Counted from the first letter of the stretch, positions 1 through 9,023 are shown. The stretch: DNA of 64,000 nucleotides from Arthrobacter sp. U41 (GCF_007679325.1 NZ_VEGI01000001.1:124001-188000); one strand, 5' to 3'. Program-made: numbers and translations. The notes: generated by a model not told the origin, from the letters alone.

Positions 1-1896
1 CTTGCCGGTGGGCGTGGGGAACGTGCGGGAGTCCCGCGGCCCGTTCGCCAGGATAAAGCCGCCCGTCTGCCGGATCCGCTCGTTGTAGTTTTCGCAGCCG
101 CCGACGACCCGGGAGATATGGTCCCGGATCAGGTCGTAGTTCTTTTCGAATCCGTCCCAGTCGGCCTTGACCTTGTCCCCGACCAGCGCCTTGCCCAGCC
201 GGCTGACAATTGCCGGCTCGGAGAGCAGGTGGTGCGACACCGGTTCCACCCGGCCCCAGGAGGGGTGCACGGCGCAGACCGTGTCCTCCACCGAGACGAA
301 CTGCGGGCCGGACTCCTGGATATCGATCTCGCTGCGGCCCATCGTCGGCAGGATGAGGGCCTCCGCCCCGGTCACGGTGTGGGACCGGTTGAGTTTCGTG
401 GAGATCTGGACCGACAGTTCGGTGTTCTGCATGGCCGCTTCGGTGGCGTTCGTGTCCGAGATGGCGCCGACGAAGTTGCCGCCGAGCGCTATGAAGGCCC
501 GGATCCCGCCGTCGCGCATCTTGTTGATGGTTTCCACGGCGTCCACGCCGTGTTCGCGGGGCGGTTCGAAGCCGAATTCCTCACCGAGGGCGTCCATGAA
601 GGACTGCGGCATCTGCTCCCAGATGCCCATGGTGCGGTCGCCCTGGACGTTGCTGTGGCCCCGGATGGGTGACGCGCCGGCGCCCGGCTTGCCGATGTTG
701 CCGCGCAGCAGGAGCAGGTTGATGATCTCCTTGATGGTGGCCACGCCCTTTTTCTGCTGCGTGATGCCCATGGCCCAGGTGATGATGACTTTCTCGGCCC
801 GCAGGTAACGGGCGGCGAGTTCGTCGATTTCCTCGGTCCGCAGGCCGGTCGCTTCCAGGACCGCGTTCTCGTCCAGCAGACTGAGGTGTTCCCTGAGCTC
901 GTCCAGGCCCTCGCAGTGCTCGGCGAGGAACGCGTGGTCCAGCACGGTCCCCGGGTTGCGGGCCTCGGCGTCGAACACCCGCTTGGAGATGGCCTGCAGC
1001 AGCGCCATGTCGCCGCCGATCCGGATGTGCAGGAACTGGTCCGCGATCTCCGTGCCGCGGCCCACGATGCCCTTGACCTTCTGCGGGTTCTTGTACCGGC
1101 GCAGGCCCGCCTCGGGGAGGGGATTGATGGCGACGATCTCTCCGCCGTTTTCCTTGCACGCCTCGAGTTCGGTCAGCATACGCGGGTGGTTGGTGCCCGG
1201 GTTCTGGCCCATCACGATGATGAGGTCCGCGTGGGCGTAGTCGTCGAAATTGACGGTGGCCTTGCCGATGCCGATGGTCTGGCCCATGGCCCAGCCCGAG
1301 GATTCGTGGCACATATTGGAGCAGTCCGGCAGGTTGTTGGTGCCATAGCCGCGGACCATCAGCTGGTACAGGAACGCGGCCTCGTTGGACGTGCGGCCGC
1401 TGGTGTAGAAGGCAGCCTCGTCTGGTGAGTCAAGGCTCTTGAGTTTGTCCGTGATGATCCGGATCGCCTCCGGCCAGCTCACCGGCTTGTAGTGGTCCTC
1501 GCCAGCCGGCTTGTGCACGGGTTCGGTGAGCCGGCCCTGCATTCCCAGCCAATACTCGGAACGGGACCGCAGTTCGCTGACGGAGTGTTCCGCCCAGAAC
1601 TCCGGGGCGATGACCACCGGCGTCGCCTCCCACGTGACGGCCTTGGCGCCGTTTTCGCAGAACTCGAAGGCCTTGCGGTGGTTCGGGTCCGGCCAAGCGC
1701 AGCTGGGACAGTCGAAACCGTCCTTCTGGTTCATCGCTAGCACGGTCTTGCGCGTGCGGTTCAGGCCCATGTGCTCGATCGCGGGCTTCATGGAGTGCAG
1801 CACCCCGGGGATGCCGGCGGCCCAGTCCTTTGGACCGCCGCCGACCTCGAGGTCCTTTTCGTCGTTTTCCTCGACTATGGGATTCTTGCGGGTCAC
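1..1896 (-). CDS. FdhF/YdeP-family molybdopterin oxidoreductase, C-terminus outside the window
   Basis: This is an alpha-subunit-like molybdopterin oxidoreductase related to formate dehydrogenase H. The frame is open from a GTG at 1894-1896 to the window edge, giving 632 residues; relatives are about 750-770 aa, so roughly 130 C-terminal residues are missing. The N-terminal part has the family FDCPSCAWP motif (Cys63 and Cys66), where true formate dehydrogenases carry an Fe-S cluster ligand set. Further on are CHESSGWAMG near residue 195, a cofactor-binding segment GQNPGTNHPR, and near the edge the pattern RTFPTPTGK typical of the C-terminal cap. A strong ribosome site (AGAAGGGAA) precedes the GTG. 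The family is cytoplasmic and often linked to formate or acid stress; the substrate here is unknown. The gene is divergent from the dienelactone-hydrolase-like gene. Confidence 0.85.
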   Translation of the reverse strand, partial: MTRKNPIVEENDEKDLEVGGGPKDWAAGIPGVLHSMKPAIEHMGLNRTRKTVLAMNQKDGFDCPSCAWPDPNHRKAFEFCENGAKAVTWEATPVVIAPEFWAEHSVSELRSRSEYWLGMQGRLTEPVHKPAGEDHYKPVSWPEAIRIITDKLKSLDSPDEAAFYTSGRTSNEAAFLYQLMVRGYGTNNLPDCSNMCHESSGWAMGQTIGIGKATVNFDDYAHADLIIVMGQNPGTNHPRMLTELEACKENGGEIVAINPLPEAGLRRYKNPQKVKGIVGRGTEIADQFLHIRIGGDMALLQAISKRVFDAEARNPGTVLDHAFLAEHCEGLDELREHLSLLDENAVLEATGLRTEEIDELAARYLRAEKVIITWAMGITQQKKGVATIKEIINLLLLRGNIGKPGAGASPIRGHSNVQGDRTMGIWEQMPQSFMDALGEEFGFEPPREHGVDAVETINKMRDGGIRAFIALGGNFVGAISDTNATEAAMQNTELSVQISTKLNRSHTVTGAEALILPTMGRSEIDIQESGPQFVSVEDTVCAVHPSWGRVEPVSHHLLSEPAIVSRLGKALVGDKVKADWDGFEKNYDLIRDHISRVVGGCENYNERIRQTGGFILANGPRDSRTFPTPTGK

Positions 1897-1964
1897 GTGA
1901 ACTTCCCTTCTGCAACCACCGCCTGTTCAGGCCGGCGCGTCTCTACTACCAAGCACCCTACCTT

Positions 1965-2111
1965 TAGGCCCATTACAGGCCTATCAGGTGGCATGGAGTG
2001 CCGCAAGAGTTCAGCCGTCGACGGCGGCGCCACCGTTCCGTAGCATGTCCGGTACGCAGGGCGGCCGGGTTGGACCCACCGGGTCAGGCCTACACAGACA
2101 GGCCTACACAG
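1965..2111. promoter_or_regulatory. Repeated GGCCTA motifs in a divergent promoter region
   Basis: The 240-bp gap between the divergent oxidoreductase and hydrolase genes holds an inverted repeat TAGGCC-N7-GGCCTA (1965-1983). It also holds a direct 13-bp repeat CAGGCCTACACAG at 2085-2097 and 2099-2111, just before the ribosome site of the downstream gene. Four copies of one hexamer around a divergent promoter suggest operator sites, but no cognate regulator is visible nearby. This is inference from sequence pattern only. Confidence 0.35.
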
Positions 2112-2138
2112 GGCAGTCACGGCAATCAGGGGGTAACC

Positions 2139-2966
2139 ATGCCGGAGCAGCGGGAAACGTTGGAAGGCTTTACCGAGTCGGACTTCAGCCACGGCGGCAT
2201 CAGCCACCAGGTGTTCCGGGCCGGGGAAGGCCCGGCCGTGGTTCTGATCCATGAGGTGCCCGGCATCCATCCGGGGGTGCTGGAGCTCGCACGCCGCCTG
2301 ATCGGCCGGGGGTACACCGTGTACCTGCCCTCGATGTTCGGGAAGCCCGGCGAAGCAATGGGCGGCCGTGCCATCGCGAAGTCCGTCGCCAAGGTCTGCA
2401 TTTCCCGCGAATTCTCCGTGCTGGCGAACCGGAGCAGCCCGGCCACCAGTTGGCTGCGCGCCCTTGCCGCCAAAGCCCACCAGGAATGCGGAGGGCCCGG
2501 CGTCGGCGCGATCGGCATGTGCATGACCGGGAGCTTCGCCCTCGCCATGGCACTGGAACCCGCAGTCCTGGCCCCGGTGATGAGCCAGCCCTCACTGCCG
2601 GCGGGCCTGACCGCCCGGCGGCGTGCCGCCGTCGGGCTGGATGAGGGCGAGCTGGCACGGGTGAAGGCGCGGACCGGCCAGGGACTGCGGCTCCTCGGTT
2701 TGCGGTTCAGCGATGACCGGGCGTGCCCGGCAGCGCGTTTCGCCACCCTGCGGCGGGAATTCGGGGAGAGCTTCGAAGGCATCGAGGTGGACTCTTCGCC
2801 CGGTAATCCGTTCGGCATCGCCCGGTCATCACACTGCGTCCTCACCGTGGACCTGGTGGACACACCCGGGCACCCGACGAAAGAGGCTCTGGACCGGACC
2901 ATCGAGTTCATCGGCGAACAGCTGCACCCTGAGCGCGCGTCAACGACGAAAACCGAGGAGAAGTGA
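2139..2966 (+). CDS. Dienelactone hydrolase family protein
   Basis: A 275-aa alpha/beta hydrolase of the dienelactone hydrolase family, cytoplasmic, acting on ester or lactone bonds of an unknown substrate. The nucleophile elbow is GAIGMCMTGSF, where Cys takes the place of the usual Ser as in carboxymethylenebutenolidase. A candidate Asp lies in LRFSDDRACP and a candidate His in DTPGHPTKEAL. The oxyanion segment VVLIHEVPGIHPG is near residues 30-42. I chose ATG 2139 because AGGGGG lies just upstream and homology starts there; the open frame extends upstream to 1998 but that stretch is Arg-rich and unlike the family. It ends in TGATG, so the broken tspO start overlaps its stop by one base and the two were probably co-translated. 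Confidence 0.85.
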   Translation: MPEQRETLEGFTESDFSHGGISHQVFRAGEGPAVVLIHEVPGIHPGVLELARRLIGRGYTVYLPSMFGKPGEAMGGRAIAKSVAKVCISREFSVLANRSSPATSWLRALAAKAHQECGGPGVGAIGMCMTGSFALAMALEPAVLAPVMSQPSLPAGLTARRRAAVGLDEGELARVKARTGQGLRLLGLRFSDDRACPAARFATLRREFGESFEGIEVDSSPGNPFGIARSSHCVLTVDLVDTPGHPTKEALDRTIEFIGEQLHPERASTTKTEEK

Positions 2967-3481
2967 TGAAACTGATGACAGTGGTGTGGACGGCGGCTGC
3001 TACAGCCGCGACGGCGGCGGCCGGCGGGATGGCGACGGACCCGGAGAGCAACTGGTACCGGCGGTTGCGCAAACCGGACTGGTAGCCGCCCGCCATCGCC
3101 TTCCCGGTGGTCTGGACAGCGCTCTTCGTTGACCTTGCCGTGAGTTCGGCCGTCGCGCTGGACAGCAACGATGTGCCGGACATTCCCGGCGGCAGGACCG
3201 CGGAGCAGGAGATCCGCGCCTACCGGGGTGCCCTTGCCGTGAACCTCGTCCTCAATGCTGCGTGGAGCTGGCTCTTCTGGCGCAGCCGCCGGCCGTGGCT
3301 GGCTGCGGCCGAGTGCGCCGTGCTGACGGCGAGCAGCGCCGACCTGGTGCGGCGGACCTACAGACTCAACCGTGGAGCCGGGGCGGCCCTGGCCCCCTAC
3401 GCACTCTGGTGCGGCTTTGCCACTGTCCTGTCGACGGCAATCGCGGCACTCAATCCGCGGGCGGCCGGCCGGCAGGGATAG
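2966..3481 (+). pseudogene. tspO: TspO/MBR-family gene interrupted by an amber codon
   Basis: The reading frame starts at ATG 2966 and encodes a 171-residue TspO/MBR (tryptophan-rich sensory protein) homolog, except that codon 40 is TAG (3083-3085). The stop falls in the conserved context RKPDW-stop-PPAIAFPVVWT. The family normally has Gln there (WQPP), so one CAG-to-TAG change explains the break. The frame stays open and TspO-like after the stop: Trp-rich membrane helices include NAAWSWLFW, and it ends at 3479-3481. Downstream the sequence has no other damage, so the lesion is recent, or the codon is suppressed, or it is a base-call error. A GTG at 3107 could allow a restarted fragment lacking the first helix. 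Family role: membrane transport or sensing of tetrapyrroles. Confidence 0.85.
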
Positions 3482-3487
3482 GCCGCC

Positions 3488-5287
3488 TCAGCGCCCGGCC
3501 ACCAGCGTGTCCCGGATCTCCCGGCGGAGGACCTTGCCGATCAGCGAGCGCGGCAGGGAGTCGAGCACCACCACCCGGCGCGGCACCTTGTAGGCGGTCA
3601 GGTGCTTCCGGGCGAAGGCCAGGAGTGCGTCAGGATCGAGGGTGGTTCCCGGGACCGGCACCACGGCGGCCACCACGTCCTCGCCGCCCCCGGGGCGCGG
3701 CAGCCCGACAACGGAAACGTCCGCGACGCCCGGGAAGGTGGCGATCACATCCTCCACCTCACTGGGGGAAACGTTGAAGCCTCCCGTGATGATGAGCTCC
3801 TTGATCCGGTCCCGGATCGTGACAAAGTAGTCGTTGTCCACCGAGACGATGTCACCGGTCCGGAACCAGCCGCCGTCGAGCAGTGCCTCCTCCGTTTCGT
3901 CCGGCCGGTTCCAGTAGCCTCGGAACACCTGGGGGCCGCGGATCAGGAGTTCCCCTTCCTCGCCCGGGGCGACGTCCAGGGCGGTGTTCTTCGGGTCCAC
4001 CACCCGGATGTCGGTCAGCGGGAACGGCACCCCCACCGTTCCCGGCTTGCGGCTGGGGCCGAAGGGGTTACCGATCGCGATGGGCGACGTTTCGGTCAGC
4101 CCGTAGCCCTCGATCAGGTAGCCGCCGGTCGCTTTCTCCCAGGTCTCCACTGTTGCCGCCGGCAGGTTCATAGCGCCGGAGATCGAAAAGCGGATGCTCT
4201 CCAGCCCGATCCCTCGTTCGCTTGCCGCGGCGGCGATCCGGTCGTAGATCGGCGGCACCGCCGGCAGGAAAGTGGCCGGTGACTTCTTGAGCGCCTTCAG
4301 CACCAGGTCGACGTCGAACTTGGGGAACAGGACCAGTTTCGCGCCGATGCTCAGGGCAAACGTCATGCAGAGGGTCAGGCCGTAGGCGTGGAACATCGGC
4401 AGCACTGCGTACACGGTTTCCCGGCCGTCCTTGAGCCCCGGCACCCAGGCCCGGCCCTGCGCGGCGTTGGCCTGCAGATTGGCATGGCTGAGCATCGCGG
4501 CCTTCGGCTCGCCCGTGGTGCCGGAGGTGTACTGGAGGACGGCAAGGTCCTGCGCTGCGGGGCGCGGATGCCTCCTCTTGAGTTCGCCGGCGTCCAGGAG
4601 CTCCCGCCACGGCAGCACCGGCCGCGCAGCGGGAGCCGGCGCGCCCTTCCGGCGCTCTTTGCCCACGGAGAGGGCGGCCCTGGCCTTGCGGGCCGCGGGC
4701 ACCGGAAGCCGCAGCGCCAGGCGCTGCAGCAGCGGCATCTCCGGAATCAGCTCCACCGAGACAATGCTGCGGAGCCCGACGTCGGCCGGCAGTTGGCGGA
4801 CCCGCTCCACTGCCTTGTCCCAGACGATCGCGACGACGGCGCCGTGGTCCTCGAACTGGTGGCGCAGTTCCCGGTCGGTGTAGAGGGGGTTGTGCTCCAC
4901 CACGACGGCGCCCAGGCGCAGCGCGGCATGGAAGGCCACAATGTGCTGCGGGCAGTTCGGCATGACCAGCGCCACCCTGTCGCCGGCCTTGACGCCGAGT
5001 TTCTGCAGCCCGGCGGCCGCCCGGCTGATCAGGGTGCCCAGCTCGCGGTAGCTCGTGCGGGCGCCGAAGAACTCCAGGGCGGTCTTGGAGCCGTAGCGGC
5101 GCACTGAGCCGTCCATGAGGTCCACGAGCGAACCCTTGGGCAGTACCAGGTCCGCCGGCACACCCGGCCCGTAGGAACGGGTCCACGGGCGGTCGCTCCA
5201 GCGTAGCTCCGGCGGGTGGCCAGCGCGGTCCGCAGCCGGGTCCGCGGCCGTGACGTTGGCGCCGGTCCGCGTGGATTTCTTCTTCAT
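3488..5287 (-). CDS. Long-chain fatty-acid--CoA ligase (AMP-binding)
   Basis: A 599-aa acyl-adenylate-forming enzyme that activates fatty acids to acyl-CoA with ATP. The adenylate signature YTSGTTGEPK lies at residues 253-262, followed by the A5 motif GYGLTETSP, the hinge region GGWFRTGD and RDRIKELIITGGFN, and the C-terminal GKVLRREIR with the catalytic Lys. The first 30 residues are a variable, charged extension. Length and motif order fit the FadD family; the acyl chain length cannot be read from sequence. It starts at ATG 5285-5287 and converges with the tspO pseudogene, whose stop is 6 bp away. A possible -10 (TAGGAT on the minus strand) lies at 5347-5352. Confidence 0.9.
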   Translation of the reverse strand: MKKKSTRTGANVTAADPAADRAGHPPELRWSDRPWTRSYGPGVPADLVLPKGSLVDLMDGSVRRYGSKTALEFFGARTSYRELGTLISRAAAGLQKLGVKAGDRVALVMPNCPQHIVAFHAALRLGAVVVEHNPLYTDRELRHQFEDHGAVVAIVWDKAVERVRQLPADVGLRSIVSVELIPEMPLLQRLALRLPVPAARKARAALSVGKERRKGAPAPAARPVLPWRELLDAGELKRRHPRPAAQDLAVLQYTSGTTGEPKAAMLSHANLQANAAQGRAWVPGLKDGRETVYAVLPMFHAYGLTLCMTFALSIGAKLVLFPKFDVDLVLKALKKSPATFLPAVPPIYDRIAAAASERGIGLESIRFSISGAMNLPAATVETWEKATGGYLIEGYGLTETSPIAIGNPFGPSRKPGTVGVPFPLTDIRVVDPKNTALDVAPGEEGELLIRGPQVFRGYWNRPDETEEALLDGGWFRTGDIVSVDNDYFVTIRDRIKELIITGGFNVSPSEVEDVIATFPGVADVSVVGLPRPGGGEDVVAAVVPVPGTTLDPDALLAFARKHLTAYKVPRRVVVLDSLPRSLIGKVLRREIRDTLVAGR

Positions 5288-5590
5288 GATCAGGCCTTGC
5301 CGCTGGAATCCGCCGTATGTTCGCGAACCAAAGAGCCCGCCGGAAAATCCTACCGGTGCCCGCGGGCGTGTGCGGCAGCGCGTCCCGGGACGGTGTGCGG
5401 CAGCGGCCGCGGCCGCCGCGTGCCCCGGTGCGGTGGGGCCGGGGGCCAGGGTTCGGCAACGCCGCGTTCGTGACTTTCGGCCCTAGGTGGGGGTGCGGCG
5501 CGGGCGGAAGCTGGGGATACATCACCTCCGCGTGTCAGCTGTGCTCCTGCGTCTCCGGGGCAGGTCATTCCATGCGGGAACGGGAGCGTC
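5288..5590. other. Divergent intergenic region without a visible gene
   Basis: This 303-bp GC-rich gap separates the divergent acyl-CoA ligase and MBL genes. It contains a minus-strand -10 candidate (5347-5352), a palindromic TTCGCGAA near 5320, and a 13-bp direct repeat GTGTGCGGCAGCG at 5368-5380 and 5393-5405. I see no RNA gene or conserved peptide in it. Confidence 0.5.
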
Positions 5591-6973
5591 ATGAAGCATC
5601 AGGAGCCCACCCTGCGTTTCCTCGGAGCCACCGACACCGTCACCGGCTCCAGGTACCTGCTGGAGGCCGGCGGGAAGCGGGTGCTGGTGGACTGCGGGCT
5701 CTTCCAGGGCTACAAGCGCAGCCGGGAACGCAACCGGGCGCCCTTCCCCGTCCCGCCGCACTCGATCGACGCCGTCGTCCTGACCCACGCGCACCTGGAC
5801 CACACCGGCTACGTTCCCGCACTGGTGCGGGACGGGTTCGCCGGGCCGGTCATCGCCACCGACGGGACCACGGACCTGTGCAAGCTGCTCCTGCCCGACA
5901 GCGGCTACCTGCAGGAGGAGGAAGCCCGGTACGCGACGCACCGCAGATCGTCCAGGCACAGTCCGGCGCTGCCGCTGTACACCGCCGCCGACGCCGTCAC
6001 GTCCCTCAACAGGTTCAAGATCCACGATTTCGACGATCCGCTGGACCTCGGCGGCGGGATGGAAATGACATTCCTGCCGGCCGGTCACATCCTCGGCGCC
6101 GCCCAGGTCCGTGTGCGGATTGGCTCACACTCGGTGCACTTCACCGGGGACCTGGGCCGGACGGACGACCCCCTGATGAAGCCGCCCCGGCCTCTGGGGG
6201 AGACCGACGTCCTGGTCACGGAGTCCACCTACGGAAACCGGAAACACGACACCACCGATCCCGAACTCCAGCTTGGGGACATCATCAACCGGGTCGCGAA
6301 GCGAGGCGGCGTGGTCCTGTTCGCCGCCTTCGCCGTCGGCCGTGCCGAGACGCTGATGCTGCACCTGTCCCGCCTCCGCGGCAAACACCTGATCCCGGAC
6401 ATCCCGGTGTACCTCAACAGCCCGATGGCCATTGACGCGTCCGGCATGTACCAGCGGCACCCGGAGGAACACCGGCTCATAGAGCAGGAATACCTGAACA
6501 TGTACAAAGTGGCCAGACTTACCCGCTCGGTCGACGAATCCAAGCTGCTGAACCTGCGGGGCGGCCCGATGATCATCATCTCCGCCAGCGGAATGCTCAC
6601 CGGCGGAAGGATCCTGCACCACCTCGCCGCCTACGGGCCGGACCCGAAGAACGCCGTCATCCTCAGCGGATACCAGGCCGGCGGGACGCGCGGCGCTGCC
6701 CTCGCAGCCGGCGGGCGGGAGCTTCGCATCTACGGTGAGGACATCACGATCCGGGCCGAGGTGATCCAGATGGAAAGCCTGTCGGCGCATGCTGACGCGG
6801 ACGGCCTCATCGCATGGATGAAGACGGCGGCCAAGGAACCCCGGATGACGTACATCACCCATGGCGAACCGGACGCGTCGGATGCCCTGCGCCTGCGGAT
6901 CAAGCACGAGCTGGGATGGCGGGCCCGGGTGCCGGAGCACCTCGAAAAAATCTCACTCGAGGACCCGCGGTGA
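5591..6973 (+). CDS. MBL-fold beta-CASP RNA-metabolism hydrolase
   Basis: A 460-aa metallo-beta-lactamase/beta-CASP protein of the CPSF73/YSH1-like family. The two-zinc motif HAHLDH is at residues 66-71, followed by PAGHILGAAQV (a third His motif), FTGDLG, and a C-terminal ITHGEPDAS. The beta-CASP part includes TESTYGNRKH, ISASGMLTGGRI and SLSAHADADG, which carry the family's A-C catalytic residues. Members are usually called ribonucleases or exonucleases, but the natural substrate of the bacterial group is not settled. The start at ATG 5591 has GGGAG just upstream. The stop overlaps the GTG start of the erythromycin-esterase-family gene by four bases (GTGA), so the two are translationally coupled. 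Confidence 0.88.
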   Translation: MKHQEPTLRFLGATDTVTGSRYLLEAGGKRVLVDCGLFQGYKRSRERNRAPFPVPPHSIDAVVLTHAHLDHTGYVPALVRDGFAGPVIATDGTTDLCKLLLPDSGYLQEEEARYATHRRSSRHSPALPLYTAADAVTSLNRFKIHDFDDPLDLGGGMEMTFLPAGHILGAAQVRVRIGSHSVHFTGDLGRTDDPLMKPPRPLGETDVLVTESTYGNRKHDTTDPELQLGDIINRVAKRGGVVLFAAFAVGRAETLMLHLSRLRGKHLIPDIPVYLNSPMAIDASGMYQRHPEEHRLIEQEYLNMYKVARLTRSVDESKLLNLRGGPMIIISASGMLTGGRILHHLAAYGPDPKNAVILSGYQAGGTRGAALAAGGRELRIYGEDITIRAEVIQMESLSAHADADGLIAWMKTAAKEPRMTYITHGEPDASDALRLRIKHELGWRARVPEHLEKISLEDPR

Positions 6974-8283
6974 CGTCCGGCGTCAGGAAGTCCGAGGTCC
7001 TCGCCGAGATCCATTCGCTGGCGCGGCCGCTGACGTCCGACCGGGACCTGGACGGGCTGGTCCGGCGCGCGGCAGACTGCCGGTTCGTCGCGATCGGCGA
7101 AGCCTCCCACGGCACCCACGAGTTTTACACGTGGCGTGACACCCTCAGTCGGCGCCTGATCACGGAGGAAGGCTACACCTGGATCGGGGTGGAGGGGGAC
7201 TGGCCCGACTGCTGGCGTATCAACAGCTGGGTGCGGGGCGAGACCGGGCGGGACCAAGGGGTCCATGCCCTGCTCTCCGGCTTTGAACGCTGGCCCACGT
7301 GGATGTGGGCGAATGAGGAAGTCGCCGCGTTCCTGGACTGGCTCCGATCGTGGAACCTCGGCCGGCCGCCGGGCCGCCGGGTCGGCTTCTACGGACTCGA
7401 TGTGTACTCCCTCTGGGATTCGCTCCGCGAAATCATCGGCTGGCTGGAGGAGAACGACCCCGACGCCGTCCCGGCCGCCAAGCGCGCCTGGCAGTGCTTC
7501 CTGCCCCATCACGAGGACCCCCATCAGTACGCCTGGAGCACCCGGCTGGTGCCGCAGTCCTGCGAAGCCGAAGTCATCGCCCTCCTCACCGAAGTCCGGA
7601 ACCGGGTGTCCGGCCCGGGGGACCACGGCGAGGCAGCCTTCGATGCAGTGCAGAATGCCGAGGTGGCGGCGAACGCCGAGCACTACTACCGGATCATGGT
7701 CCGCGGCGACCGCCAGTCCTGGAACATCCGTGACCACCACATGGCGGACACCATCGACCGGCTCAGCCGGCACCTCGGTCCGCATTCCAAGGGGCTCATC
7801 TGGGAGCACAACACCCATGTGGGGGACGCCCGCGCCACGGACATGGCGCAGGACGGACTGGTCAACGTAGGGCAGCTGCTGCGTGAACGGCACGCCGCGG
7901 ACGGCGTGATGCTGGTGGGTCTCGCCTCGCACCGGGGTGAGGTACTCGCCGCGGAAGCGTGGGGCCGCCCGGAGCGGATCCTCCCGGTCCCGCCGGCGCG
8001 CCCGGGCAGCCACGAGGACTTCCTGCACGAGGCCCTGGGGGTGGCGTCGGTGCTGGACTTCGGGGAGGACAGGTCCGGGCCGTGGCTGTCCACCTGGCTC
8101 GGACACCGCGCGATCGGGGTGGTCTACCATCCCGGGCGGGAGCTGGGGAACTACGTTCCGACCCGGATCGGCGAACGATACGACGCGCTGATCTGGTTCG
8201 AGCACACCGCCGCGCTGCGGCCCGTGCACCATGAAGGGCCGCCGCGGGAACCGGAATTCGAGACCGAGCCCACCGGCTTCTAA
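6970..8283 (+). CDS. Erythromycin esterase family protein
   Basis: A 437-aa member of the erythromycin esterase (EreA-like) superfamily. The N-terminal catalytic signature GEASHGTHEFY is near residues 40-50. A second conserved segment, IWEHNTHVGDARATD, carries the other essential His near residue 280, and GLASHRGEVLAA follows. Many members are not macrolide esterases, and nothing here proves antibiotic hydrolysis. I chose GTG 6970, which overlaps the MBL stop as GTGA; the open frame continues upstream to 6814 but that part lies inside the MBL gene in another frame. The coupling points to a shared job. Its stop overlaps the 3' end of the opposite-strand membrane gene by four bases. Confidence 0.82.
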   Translation: MTSGVRKSEVLAEIHSLARPLTSDRDLDGLVRRAADCRFVAIGEASHGTHEFYTWRDTLSRRLITEEGYTWIGVEGDWPDCWRINSWVRGETGRDQGVHALLSGFERWPTWMWANEEVAAFLDWLRSWNLGRPPGRRVGFYGLDVYSLWDSLREIIGWLEENDPDAVPAAKRAWQCFLPHHEDPHQYAWSTRLVPQSCEAEVIALLTEVRNRVSGPGDHGEAAFDAVQNAEVAANAEHYYRIMVRGDRQSWNIRDHHMADTIDRLSRHLGPHSKGLIWEHNTHVGDARATDMAQDGLVNVGQLLRERHAADGVMLVGLASHRGEVLAAEAWGRPERILPVPPARPGSHEDFLHEALGVASVLDFGEDRSGPWLSTWLGHRAIGVVYHPGRELGNYVPTRIGERYDALIWFEHTAALRPVHHEGPPREPEFETEPTGF

Positions 8284-9011
8284 TCCGCCGTCGTCGGCAG
8301 GATGCCGGGCCGGCGCAGCATCACGACGGCGGCCGGCACGTACCAGAGCAGCGGCACCAGCCGCAGCGCCGTGGTCAGGGCGCCGGTCGGGGACAGCGGA
8401 CCCTCCGCGGGGATCAGCGAAAACGTGGAAACGATCGCCGCCGTGGCCGCAGCAGCGGCGATCCAGCCCAGCCACCGGGGATAGGCACGCAATCGCAGGG
8501 ACAGCAGCGCGATGGCCAGGAACATCATTCCTGCCGGCAGGTTGGCCAGGTTCAAGGTGACGAGGCACAGATCCGCCACTGCTGCAGCGACATCCGGGGG
8601 AATCCGGGCCTGCGAGGGGAGCGTCAGGGTGATCTGGGCGGCCTGGCCCAGGATGTTCAGGCCCACGGCCAGCGCCCCGGCGCCGAACGCGATGCCGGAG
8701 ACGGTCCCTGGCGCCGGTTCGGCCTGCAGCAGCCGGGCCCGGACCAAGCCGAGGAACCAAAGCAGCGCGGCGGAGCTGCAGACGAACAACATACTCTGCG
8801 CCAGGACCGGGGCCCGGTTCGCCACCAGATACTCTGCATAGCCGGGGTCTGTGGCGTCAGGCCACGGCCCGCTCAGCGCCAGCTCTAACATCCCGCCGGC
8901 AACCCCCAGGGCGGCGGAGAGCAAGCCGCTGAGGGCTCCTGTCACGAGGAACAGTCCCACGGGGGGAACGGCCGGCTGCGGCAGGCGTTCCGGCGGCGGG
9001 GCCTGGTTCAT
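8280..9011 (-). CDS. Six-helix integral membrane protein, possibly DUF4386-like
   Basis: A 243-aa hydrophobic protein with about six predicted membrane segments: roughly residues 18-42, 68-90, 103-125, 143-168, 175-195 and 212-232. The loops are short and the N-terminus is Pro-rich. The layout and the loop LPSQARIPPDVAAAVADL resemble the DUF4386 group, but I am not certain of the family. No catalytic motif is visible. It is transcribed convergently with the esterase-like gene, with ends overlapping by four bases. Its ATG lies 6 nt after a minus-strand TAGCGT box, so the mRNA is probably leaderless. Confidence 0.65.
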   Translation of the reverse strand: MNQAPPPERLPQPAVPPVGLFLVTGALSGLLSAALGVAGGMLELALSGPWPDATDPGYAEYLVANRAPVLAQSMLFVCSSAALLWFLGLVRARLLQAEPAPGTVSGIAFGAGALAVGLNILGQAAQITLTLPSQARIPPDVAAAVADLCLVTLNLANLPAGMMFLAIALLSLRLRAYPRWLGWIAAAAATAAIVSTFSLIPAEGPLSPTGALTTALRLVPLLWYVPAAVVMLRRPGILPTTAD

Positions 9012-9017
9012 GGCACG

Positions 9018-9023
9018 ACGCTA
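9018..9023 (-). promoter_or_regulatory. Leaderless-type -10 box (TAGCGT) of the 9011 gene
   Basis: The minus strand reads TAGCGT, then 6 nt, then ATG (9011-9009). A TANNNT box at this distance places the transcription start on or next to the start codon. Confidence 0.5.

Noticed and set aside
1998..2138. N-terminal extension of the dienelactone-hydrolase-like protein
   Set aside because: Arg-rich, unlike the family, and upstream of a good ribosome site at ATG 2139.
3107..3481. A separate short gene after the amber codon
   Set aside because: It is in frame with, and continues, the TspO homology from codon 41 on, so it is the second part of the broken gene.
6814..6969. Earlier start for the erythromycin-esterase-family gene
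   Set aside because: The stretch lies within the conserved C-terminus of the MBL gene in another frame; the GTGA overlap start fits the family.
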